Source of the DNA: Solirubrobacter phytolaccae
GTDB taxonomy: Bacteria; Actinomycetota; Thermoleophilia; Solirubrobacterales; Solirubrobacteraceae
Assembly (NCBI RefSeq): GCF_027587195.1
Contig: NZ_JAPDDP010000006.1
Coordinates: forward strand, 1-64,000
Length of the DNA: 64,000 nucleotides
Direction of reading: 5' to 3'
This document shows, piece after piece, positions 43,957-51,440 of this stretch; within the stretch, counting starts at the first letter, position 1, and the number at the start of each line of letters is the position of its first letter. The notes beneath the pieces were generated by a model. That model was given only the letters and a program-made list of their open reading frames with translations. It did not search any database and was not told the DNA's origin. The translations under genes were made by a program, and so were the position numbers.

Positions 43957-46008
43957 CTAAACCATCCGTCCAGTTTCTCGTGTAAGCACTCCAGGCCACC
44001 AGTTCCAGCGTCCCAGCAGGGACATCGTGGCCGGAAGCAGCAGTCCTCTCACCACCGTCACATCAAGGAAAACGGCGATCGCCATGCCCACGCCGACCTG
44101 CTTGACCTGGACCAGCTCACCGAGCGCGAAGCCGAGGAACACGATGCCGATCGAGACCGCCGCGGCGGTCACCACGGGGCCGGAAGCGGTGATGCCGGCG
44201 AGCACCGCGCGGTCGTTGTCGCCCGTGCGGTCCCACTCCTCCTTGATGCGGGCGAGCAGGAACACCTCGTAGTCCATCGAGAGGCCGAAGATGAACATGA
44301 ACAGCAGCAGCGGCGTGGTGATGTCCAGCGCCCCGGGGAACACGAGCACCAGCGCGCCGAGCGTCGCGCCGAGCGTGAGCAGGTTCAGGACGAGCGCCTT
44401 GACCGGGATGAGCACCGAGCGCGTGAGCGCGAACAGCAGCAGCGCGGTCGGGACGAAGATCACCAGCAGCGCGAGCGGCAGCCGTGAGCGCGTGGACTCC
44501 TTGGCGTCGATCAGCTCCGCGGCCGGTCCGCCGACGAGCACCGGCACGGACGCGCCGTAGTCGCGGACGTTGCGCACGATCGACTGCGCCTTCGCCCCCG
44601 CCGACGGGCCCTGCGGGTTGATCTCCACGACCGTGACGCCCGGGTGCGGGTCCGCGAGCTGCACGTCGTCGCGGCCGCCCTGCGTCCACAGGTAGCGCAT
44701 CAGGTCCTGGATCTTGGGGTCGTTGGTCTCGGCCTCGATCACGACCGTGACCGGGACGGCGGCGAGCGGGAAGTCGCGCTCGAGCCGCTCGGCGACCTGG
44801 CGCTCCTGCGTGCGCTCGGGCAGCGCGCTGGCGTCCGAGTTGTTCACGTCGAGCCCGGTGACCGGGACGGTGAGCGCGATCAGCGCGACCGTCGAGACCA
44901 GCGCGACCGGCACGCGGTGGCGCTGGGAGAAGGCGGCGAGGGTCGCCAGCAGGCCGCGGCCACCCGCGCGCGGCCGGCGCCACACCCATGTCCTGGTGCC
45001 CGGCGCGGGGATCCGACCATGCGCGATCGCGATCAGCGCGGGGACGAAGGTGAGCCCCGCGACCGTCGCGAGCAGGACCGCGAGCAGCCCGCCGAGCGCC
45101 ATCGCGGCGAGCACGGGCGTGCCGAACACGGCCAGGCCGGCGAGGGCGATGGCCACGGCCAGGCCCGAGACGAGCACGGCGCGGCCGGCCGCCGCGACGG
45201 TGCGTTCCAGCAGCTCCTCGAGCGGCGCGTCCGGTGTGGCCGCGCGCTCCTGGCGGAAGCGGGCGATCACCAGCAGGCTGTAGTCGACCGCGAGCCCGAG
45301 CCCGAGCAGCGTGACGACGTTGACGGCGAACTCGCTGACGGCCACGCTGCCCGCGAGGACGTTGAGCGCCAGCAGCGCGGTGGCGATCGTCGCGAGCGCC
45401 GCGAGCAGCGGCAGCAGGCCGGCGATCACGCCGCCGAGGAAGAGGATCAGCACCGCGCACAGCACGACCAGCGCGATCGACTCGCCGAAGACGGCGTCGT
45501 CGACGGCCTGGTCGGCGAACGTGCGCTCCGCCAGCAGCTCCCCGCCGATGAGCACCTCCGGGGCGTCGATCGCCCGCAGCCGCTCCACGATCTGGTCCGC
45601 GAGCTCGAGCGCACGCTCCTCGCTGTACTTCGGGTCGATCTCGATGACCGCGACCGAGCTGTTGCCGTCCGCGGAGACGAGCCCGCCGGCCGTGTACGCG
45701 TCGCTGACGTCCACGATGCCGGGCGTCTGCCGCAGCCCGTTGAAGACGGCGGTGGCGGTCTCCACCAGCGCGGGCGTGTAGAAGTCCTCGCCGCTGATCA
45801 CGGCGACCACGGTCTCGCCCTCGGGATCGAGCTGGTCGACCCGGTCCTCGGCGCGCACGGACTCCGCGCTCTTGCGCAGGTCGTCGACCGTCTGCGTGCG
45901 GTCGAACACGCCGCCGCCGACCACCCCGCCGACGAGCGCGAGGACGATCCAGACGCCGACCACCGGCAGCCGCCACCGGGTGGCCGCTCTCCCCCACCTT
46001 CCGAGCAT
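43957..46008 (-). CDS. MMPL-type RND transporter 2
   Basis: 683 residues, complete two-fold MMPL layout. TM1 (LPVVGVWIVLALVGGVVGGGVF), extracellular domain 1 at about 40-165, helices 2-6 with GLGLAVDYSLLVIARFRQER, then TM7 near 375, extracellular domain 2, and helices 8-12 with FGLSMDYEVFLLARIKEEW. It lies 24 bp downstream of the sigma-fusion gene on the same strand and is the probable last gene of that operon. Substrate unknown; lipids or hydrophobic drugs are usual. Confidence 0.9.
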   Translation of the reverse strand: MLGRWGRAATRWRLPVVGVWIVLALVGGVVGGGVFDRTQTVDDLRKSAESVRAEDRVDQLDPEGETVVAVISGEDFYTPALVETATAVFNGLRQTPGIVDVSDAYTAGGLVSADGNSSVAVIEIDPKYSEERALELADQIVERLRAIDAPEVLIGGELLAERTFADQAVDDAVFGESIALVVLCAVLILFLGGVIAGLLPLLAALATIATALLALNVLAGSVAVSEFAVNVVTLLGLGLAVDYSLLVIARFRQERAATPDAPLEELLERTVAAAGRAVLVSGLAVAIALAGLAVFGTPVLAAMALGGLLAVLLATVAGLTFVPALIAIAHGRIPAPGTRTWVWRRPRAGGRGLLATLAAFSQRHRVPVALVSTVALIALTVPVTGLDVNNSDASALPERTQERQVAERLERDFPLAAVPVTVVIEAETNDPKIQDLMRYLWTQGGRDDVQLADPHPGVTVVEINPQGPSAGAKAQSIVRNVRDYGASVPVLVGGPAAELIDAKESTRSRLPLALLVIFVPTALLLFALTRSVLIPVKALVLNLLTLGATLGALVLVFPGALDITTPLLLFMFIFGLSMDYEVFLLARIKEEWDRTGDNDRAVLAGITASGPVVTAAAVSIGIVFLGFALGELVQVKQVGVGMAIAVFLDVTVVRGLLLPATMSLLGRWNWWPGVLTRETGRMV

Positions 46009-46032
46009 CGGGCGAGATCGTAGAAGGACGCA

Positions 46033-47454
46033 CTACGGATGTGACACGAGCGCCTCCTCGCAGAGCGCCGCGGCGGCCACCCAGCCGCGCTCGCCGGTGT
46101 CCGTGCGGACACGCGCCCAGCGGCCGTCGAGGGCGCGGATCTGCACGGGTTGCTGCGCACGGACCGAGCCGACGGTCGGCGCGTCGGTCCGCGGGCGAGC
46201 CCGCAGGTAGCGATGGGAGGCGCAGGCGCGTGTCCACGGCGCCGCGCCCGCCGCGCGCGCCCCGGTGGCGAGCACGGACCCGCGCGCGTCGGCGCGCCGG
46301 CACAGCGTGCCGACGATCAGCGTGCCGGCACGGCCGACGGTCCCGCGCTCGAACACGAGCCGCGCAACGCGCCCGGTGCCGGCGATCGTCCCCGGGGCGT
46401 AGCCGACGCCGATCCGCAGCCCCTGCGGCGGGAGCATCCCCGCGATCCGCGTGCCCTCCGGGCAGGAGAGCGTGACCGCGGCCGGCGGGCGCTGGCCGCG
46501 GGTGAAGGTGAGTGCGCGCGAGACCATCGCGGTCCCGCTCGGCAGCGGCGTGCCCGCGGCCAGCGTGCCGCCGGGCACCGCGGGCGAGCGCACGGTGACG
46601 GGTGAGGGGTCGCCGGGGCCGAGCATCAGCGGCGCGGCGATCGAGGCCGACGCCGCGACCGCCGCGAACCCGCCCGCCGCCTTGCCGGTCGGGCCGAGCT
46701 TGATCGTCAGGCCTCCGAGCAGGAAGGCGAGGCCGAGCGGCGGAACGAGCGCCAGCGTCTCCCGCCGGACCGTGCGCAGCTGCTCGCGCAACGCGCGGCA
46801 GGCGCGGCACGTGACCAGATGGCGATAGGTCGCCGCGGACGCGCGACGGCGGGCGTCGTGCGCCGCCAGCAGGTCGCCCTGGACGGTGAGGCAGCTCGTG
46901 TCGCGCGCCTCGCGGCCCTTGATCACGTTCAGCCGCGCGCGGTGCACGAGCTGCTTGCTGGCCTGCGGCGTGACGCCGAGCTCGAGCGCGAGCTCGTCGT
47001 GGCCGAGCCCGTCGAGCTCGCGCCGCAGCAGCGCGTGGCGCTGCGCGGCCGGCAACGCGGCGATGTCCGCGAGCAGGCCGTGCACCGCGTCGCGCTGCTC
47101 GAGCACCATGTGCGGCGACGGAGCGAACGAGCCCTCGGGCTCGGGATCCTCGACGGCGATCGGCGCGAACCGCGCGCGGCTGAGCTCGTCGAGGCTGCAG
47201 TTGCGCACGAGCCGGTGCAGCCAGGAGGCGAGGTGCAGCGGCTCGTGGTCACGCTGGATCGCGCGGTGCGCGCGGATCAGCGCCTCCTGGACGACGTCCT
47301 CGGCGTGCTGGCGGCGCCCGCCGAGCATCCGCGCGGCGTAGCGCTCCAGCCGCTTGGCGTAGCGCTGATGGATGACGTCGAACGCGGCGTCGTCGCCGGC
47401 GCGCAGGCGACGCACCAGCTCGGCGTCCGCGATCCGTCGCACCTCAACAGCCAC
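46033..47454 (-). CDS. ECF sigma factor fused to zinc-finger region, membrane segment and SH3 domain
   Basis: 473 residues from GTG. Region 2 (about 11-85: LRAGDDAAFDVIHQRYAKRLERYAARMLGG ... WLHRLVRNCSLDEL) and region 4 (about 125-178: LPAAQRHALLRRELDGLGHDELALELGVTPQASKQLVHRARL) form a normal ECF sigma factor. It continues with Cys188 and His212-x3-Cys216-x2-Cys219, the zinc-binding motif of anti-sigma factors. Hydrophobic segments follow at about 234-252 and 262-280, then an outside region with a C-terminal SH3-like domain at about 410-468. The polypeptide thus joins a sigma factor with its likely membrane-bound sensor. It overlaps the upstream small SH3 gene by 11 bp. Confidence 0.87.
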   Translation of the reverse strand: MAVEVRRIADAELVRRLRAGDDAAFDVIHQRYAKRLERYAARMLGGRRQHAEDVVQEALIRAHRAIQRDHEPLHLASWLHRLVRNCSLDELSRARFAPIAVEDPEPEGSFAPSPHMVLEQRDAVHGLLADIAALPAAQRHALLRRELDGLGHDELALELGVTPQASKQLVHRARLNVIKGREARDTSCLTVQGDLLAAHDARRRASAATYRHLVTCRACRALREQLRTVRRETLALVPPLGLAFLLGGLTIKLGPTGKAAGGFAAVAASASIAAPLMLGPGDPSPVTVRSPAVPGGTLAAGTPLPSGTAMVSRALTFTRGQRPPAAVTLSCPEGTRIAGMLPPQGLRIGVGYAPGTIAGTGRVARLVFERGTVGRAGTLIVGTLCRRADARGSVLATGARAAGAAPWTRACASHRYLRARPRTDAPTVGSVRAQQPVQIRALDGRWARVRTDTGERGWVAAAALCEEALVSHP

Positions 47455-47710
47455 GCACGCTCCGGGACGTGATCCAGCCGGAGATCGGCGCGGCCGAGCG
47501 CACCCGGATCCACCGGCGCGTGCCGTCGCGTTTGAGCACGACGACGCGGTCGCCGCGGTAGAGCACGCCGACGGGCAGCCCGCGCGGGCTGTCGAGGACG
47601 GTCACTTCAGGCAGGCAGATGCGCTCGACGGACGCGGCAGCGGCGGCGGCCGGAAAGGCCGCCGCCGCCAGAGCCACGCCGGTCACGGTGCCCGTGAGCC
47701 GGAGGCGCAC
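47444..47710 (-). CDS. Small secreted SH3-like protein
   Basis: 88 residues. Signal peptide (LRLTGTVTGVALAAAAFPAAAAAA) followed by a single bacterial SH3 domain: VTVLDSPRGLPVGVLYRGDRVVVLKRDGTRRWIRVRS and GWITSRSVRGC. Two Cys (ICLPE and the C-terminal RGC) could form a disulfide. It resembles the SH3 at the C-terminus of the adjacent sigma fusion and may bind the same ligand, probably peptidoglycan. Spaced 4 bp after the Lys-tailed secreted gene. Confidence 0.83.
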   Translation of the reverse strand: MRLRLTGTVTGVALAAAAFPAAAAAASVERICLPEVTVLDSPRGLPVGVLYRGDRVVVLKRDGTRRWIRVRSAAPISGWITSRSVRGC

Positions 47711-47714
47711 TCGC

Positions 47715-48491
47715 TTACCGGCGCGCCGGCTTCTTCGCCTTGGCCTGCTTCTTGGCCTTGGCCTTCTTGCTCTTGCTCGAGGCCTTCTTCTTGGAGGCCG
47801 CCGACGGCTTGCTGCCGGACTTGGCGCCGTCGAGGATGCGGCGGGCCTGCTCCTCGAAGGTCACCTGCTCGGCGTTCGCACCCGCGTCGCTCAACGTGAG
47901 CAGGTGCTCGTTGCCGGCCAGCGGCAGCGTGTCGAAGGACTCGACGGTCTCGGTCTGCTTGTAGCTCTGCCCGCTGCTGGTGCCGGTCGTGATGCGCCGG
48001 TAGGGCGCCAGGTTCGCGGCGTCGACGACGTAGGTCGTCGCCACGCGCGCCTCGCCCGGCGCGCCGGACGTGGTCGCGAGCGTGAGCGCCGCGCGCCCGA
48101 GGAAGGTCGTCTCGCCCGTCTTGGCGAGCCAGCCCTTGCCGATCATCGTGCGGATGTCGTCACCCTGCGACGGCAGCGAGCGCACGAACGTGCCGCGCGA
48201 GGACATGGCGCCGTCGCCCGTGATGGTCGCGAGCTCGTTGCGGGTCGCGTCGAACGCGGTGAACTTCAGGGGATCCTGCGCGGCCTCGTAGCGCAGCGCG
48301 CCCGTCGCCGTGTCGGTGATCACCTGGTGGGCACGGTCGGCGGCGACCCAGCGCTCGAACCGCTCCGAGCGGTTCTCGTAGCCGCTCTCGAAGCTGATGG
48401 TCGAGACGGAGTGCTCGATCGTGGCGGCCGCGGCCGTGGCGGGCGCCGCGAGCGCGGCGGCGGCCGCGAGGCCCAGGATGGTGCGCTTCAT
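47715..48491 (-). CDS. Secreted protein with polycationic C-terminal tail
   Basis: 258 residues. Signal peptide (ILGLAAAAALAAPATAAAA), a beta-rich domain of about 195 residues (FESGYENRSERFERWVAADR, AMSSRGTFVRSLPSQGDD, VATTYVVDAANLAPYR, SYKQTETVESFDTLPL) that loosely resembles LolA/LolB-like lipid carrier folds, and a final 35-residue tail almost only of Lys, Ala, Ser and Arg. The tail could bind teichoic acid, lipid head groups or nucleic acid. First gene of the probable four-gene operon with the SH3 protein, sigma fusion and MMPL transporter. No firm family assignment. Confidence 0.78.
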   Translation of the reverse strand: MKRTILGLAAAAALAAPATAAAATIEHSVSTISFESGYENRSERFERWVAADRAHQVITDTATGALRYEAAQDPLKFTAFDATRNELATITGDGAMSSRGTFVRSLPSQGDDIRTMIGKGWLAKTGETTFLGRAALTLATTSGAPGEARVATTYVVDAANLAPYRRITTGTSSGQSYKQTETVESFDTLPLAGNEHLLTLSDAGANAEQVTFEEQARRILDGAKSGSKPSAASKKKASSKSKKAKAKKQAKAKKPARR

Positions 48492-48567
48492 GCGGATGAA
48501 GCTCCTTGGTCGAAAGACGTTGTCTGCGTGGATGACTCCGTCTCTCGCCCGGCGTCCCGGACTTTGT

Positions 48568-49905
48568 TCAGGCGGCGACGGCCGCGTGCGTCTGCGCCCA
48601 GCTCTCGAGCGCCGTGAAGTGCTCGCTCGAGAACGCGGTGCCGCTCTCGCGGCGCATGATCGCCAGGGCTTCGTCGGGCCCGAGCGCGTCGCGGTACGGG
48701 CGGTCGGCGGTGAGCGCCTCGAACACGTCCGCGACGGCGAGGATGCGCGGCATCCAGCCGAGCTGCTCCGCGGTCAGGCCGAGGTGGTAGCCACGGCCGT
48801 CGAGGCGCTCGTGGTGGGCGCCCGCGTCGAGCGCGAAGTGGCGGAACGGCGGCACGCGCTCGAGGATGCGGATCGTCAGCTCCGCGTGGCGGCGCATCGC
48901 GGCCCACTCCTCCTCGTCGAGCTTGCCCGGCTTGTCGAGGACGGTGTTGGCGACGCCGAGCTTGCCGAGGTCGTGCAGGAGCGCGGCCCGGCGCAGGTCG
49001 CGCGTGGTCTCGGGCGCGAGGCCGAGCGTCTCGGCCACGCCGACCGAGATGCGCGCGACGCCGACGGAGTGCCGGCCCGTGAACGGCGACTTGGCGTCGA
49101 CCACGGTGGCGAACGCCTCCGCGACGCGGTCGAGTCCGTCCTCGTCGGTCATCAGCACGCGGTCGGCAGGCTCGAAGGCCTTGGAGACCTCGACCGCGTC
49201 CCCGCCGAGCGAGTCCCAGAACGCGCGGTCGGACCGGGTGGAGAGCAGCGCGGCGACGAGCTCGGGGTCGAACCAGCGGCCCGCGCGCTCGGCGGCCATG
49301 TCCAGCGCCGCGTCCAGCCCGCGGTGGGCCAGGTGGATCTCGACGGCCTGGGCGAGGCCCATGACCCGCGCCGCGATCGGGATCTCCGCGCCGGCCCGGC
49401 CGAACGGCGCTCCGCCGCCGTCCCAGTGCTCGTCGAGCGCGAGGATGGCCGCGGCCGTGCTCTCGGGCAGGTCGATCATGCGAGCGATGTCCGCGCCGCG
49501 CTCGCAGCGGATCGCGACGAGCCGGTCGGTGGTGTCGCCGCCGAACGCGAACCCGCCGAACCGGCGCAGGCGGGTGAGCAGCGACGCGTCCGGCAGCGTG
49601 GCGCGGAACGCGGTCGCGGCGTTCACGCGCGTGGAGCGGTAGTCCGTGCGCTTGCGGTCGCGCTTGAACGCGCGGTCGTCGGAGCCGAACAGCTCGTACA
49701 CGGTGCCGGCGTTGGCCGAGCAGCCCGCGTCCTTGAGCAGCAGCGCGTAGTAGAGGCTCGAGAGCTCGTCGTCGCAGACGCCCGCGACCTTGGCGATCCG
49801 CATGCCGATCGCGCACGAGCGCGCGGCGTGGCCCGCGGGCTGGCCCTCGGTCACGTCCAGCGCGTACGAGAGCGCCGAGATGATCTCCGAAAGGCGTACT
49901 TCCAC
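48568..49905 (-). CDS. HD-GYP-type phosphodiesterase
   Basis: 445 residues from GTG (VEVRLSEIISALSYALD). Two HD-like halves. The N-terminal half, with GQPAGHAARSCAIGMRIA, LLLKDAGCSANAG and LDEHWDGGGAPFG, is a degenerate HD domain. The C-terminal half has HSVGVARISVGVAETLG, the HD in ALLHDLGKLGVANTVLDKPGKLDEEEW, RRHAE, and AGAHHERLDGRGYH in place of HHE..DG.GYP. Family members hydrolyse cyclic di-GMP or other cyclic dinucleotides. The Pro to His change in the GYP motif may alter activity. No membrane helix. The longer open frame upstream runs into gltX and is rejected. Confidence 0.85.
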   Translation of the reverse strand: MEVRLSEIISALSYALDVTEGQPAGHAARSCAIGMRIAKVAGVCDDELSSLYYALLLKDAGCSANAGTVYELFGSDDRAFKRDRKRTDYRSTRVNAATAFRATLPDASLLTRLRRFGGFAFGGDTTDRLVAIRCERGADIARMIDLPESTAAAILALDEHWDGGGAPFGRAGAEIPIAARVMGLAQAVEIHLAHRGLDAALDMAAERAGRWFDPELVAALLSTRSDRAFWDSLGGDAVEVSKAFEPADRVLMTDEDGLDRVAEAFATVVDAKSPFTGRHSVGVARISVGVAETLGLAPETTRDLRRAALLHDLGKLGVANTVLDKPGKLDEEEWAAMRRHAELTIRILERVPPFRHFALDAGAHHERLDGRGYHLGLTAEQLGWMPRILAVADVFEALTADRPYRDALGPDEALAIMRRESGTAFSSEHFTALESWAQTHAAVAA

Positions 49906-49917
49906 CTTCCGGGTTGT

Positions 49918-49939
49918 CGGCAGGCCGACCGGCCTGCCG
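49918..49939 (-). terminator. Hairpin terminator after gltX
   Basis: CGGCAGGCC-GACC-GGCCTGCCG, a perfect 9-bp stem. It lies 15 bp downstream of the gltX stop and 12 bp upstream of the HD-GYP start, so it separates the tRNA-synthetase unit from the HD-GYP gene. Confidence 0.7.
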
Positions 49940-49954
49940 CACCCCACTGGACGA

Positions 49955-51361
49955 TTAGGCGCTTGCGCGCTCGCGCGCGGCGGCGAGCCGCGCGAGGGTG
50001 CGCTCACGGCCGAGCGCGGTGATGCCCTCCCAGAGCGGGAGCCCGATCCGCTGGCCCGTGACCGCGATGCGGACCGGCGCCTGCGCCTTGGAGAGCTGCA
50101 CCTGGCCCTCCGGGTTGATGAAGCCGGCCGCCTCGCCCGCGCCGCGGACCGCGGCCTCGACGCCCTCGGGCGTCCAGTCGGCATCGGCGAGCAGGGTCTG
50201 CACGTGGTCGAGGACCTTGTGCGCGCGCTCGTCCTTGATCGCCTTGGTCCAGGCGGCCTCGTCGAGCTCGGGCACGTCGACCCAGAGGAAGGACAGGTAG
50301 CTGTCGACCTCGTCCAGCCGCTTGATCCGCTCCTGCACGAGCGGGGCGAGATCCTCTAGCAGGGCCTTCGCCTCGGGCGTGTCGGGCACGAACTCGCTCG
50401 CACGGGCGATGAAGTCCTCCCGCGTGAGCGCGCGGATGTACTCGCCGTTGATGTGCAGCAGCTTCTTGACGTCGAAGAACGCGGGCGAGGAGCTCACGTC
50501 CTCGATCCGGAACATCGCGACGATCTCCTCGATCGGGCGGATCTCGATGTCGTCCTTCGGGCCCCAGCCGAGCAGCGCGAGGTAGTTGCGCATCGCCTCG
50601 GGCAGGTAGCCCTCGGCCTTGAAGTCCGCCACGGACACCGGGTCACGACGCTTGGAGAGCTTCTTGCGCTGCTCGTTGACGAGCAGCGGCAGGTGGGCGA
50701 ACGTCGGCACCTCGCCGAAGCCGAGCGCCTGCCACAGCAGCAGGTACTTGGCCGTGTTGTTGACGTGGTCCTCGCCGCGGATGACGTGGTTGATGCCGGT
50801 CTCGGCGTCGTCCACCGTGTTCGCGAGCACGAACAGCGGCGCGCCGGTCGAGCGCGAGACCACGAAGTCGTCGACGTTGATGTTCTCGAACGTGACCTCG
50901 CCGCGGACCTTGTCCGGCCACGACGTCTTGCCGTCCGGCACGCGGAAGCGCAGCGCGCTGCCGGGCGCCTTCTCGAGCCCGCGGTCACGGCAGTGGCGGT
51001 CGTAGCCCGTGCGGCCGTCCTTGCGCGCCTTGTTGCGCGCGTCGATCTCGTCGCGCGTGCAGTCGCACCAGTAGACGGCGCCCGCGGCCTCGAGCTTCTC
51101 GACGGCGGCGAGGTGCCGGTCCAGGCGATCGCTCTGGTGCACGATCTCGCCGTCCCAGTCGATGCCGAGCCAGCGCAGCATGTCGAGGATGTTGTCCGTC
51201 AGCTCCGGGCGGTTGCGCTCGGCGTCGGTGTCCTCGATGCGCAGGACGAACTCGCCGCCCGACCCACGCGCGAACAGCCAGTTGAACAGCGCGGACTGCG
51301 CCGAGCCGACGTGCAGGTAGCCCGTCGGCGACGGCGCGAAGCGGCAGCGGGGCGTGCTCAT
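49955..51361 (-). CDS. gltX: Glutamyl-tRNA synthetase
   Basis: 468 residues, class I synthetase. The ATP-binding HIGH-type motif is SPTGYLHVGSAQSALFNW (HVGS at 17-20), and the KMSKS-type loop is KKLSKRRD. A Cys pair in VYWCDCTRDE marks the zinc-binding region found in some bacterial enzymes. RIEDTDAERNRPE and VIRGEDHVNNTAKYLLLW are characteristic. It charges tRNA-Glu; whether it also charges tRNA-Gln for the GatCAB route cannot be told. It follows valS by about 80 bp on the same strand and is probably co-transcribed. Confidence 0.95.
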   Translation of the reverse strand: MSTPRCRFAPSPTGYLHVGSAQSALFNWLFARGSGGEFVLRIEDTDAERNRPELTDNILDMLRWLGIDWDGEIVHQSDRLDRHLAAVEKLEAAGAVYWCDCTRDEIDARNKARKDGRTGYDRHCRDRGLEKAPGSALRFRVPDGKTSWPDKVRGEVTFENINVDDFVVSRSTGAPLFVLANTVDDAETGINHVIRGEDHVNNTAKYLLLWQALGFGEVPTFAHLPLLVNEQRKKLSKRRDPVSVADFKAEGYLPEAMRNYLALLGWGPKDDIEIRPIEEIVAMFRIEDVSSSPAFFDVKKLLHINGEYIRALTREDFIARASEFVPDTPEAKALLEDLAPLVQERIKRLDEVDSYLSFLWVDVPELDEAAWTKAIKDERAHKVLDHVQTLLADADWTPEGVEAAVRGAGEAAGFINPEGQVQLSKAQAPVRIAVTGQRIGLPLWEGITALGRERTLARLAAARERASA

Positions 51362-51440
51362 ACGGCCTCGGCCTTCGTAGCGGCGCGAGAGCGAGCCGCC
51401 AGGCGAGTTCTCGCCGAAGCATGCGAGCGCGTAGCGCGAG

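Noticed and set aside
40103-43960. 1285-residue plus-strand frame opposite the DUF1080 giant
   Set aside because: Arg/Val/Asp noise typical of the complement of a GC-rich gene; no signal peptide or motif.
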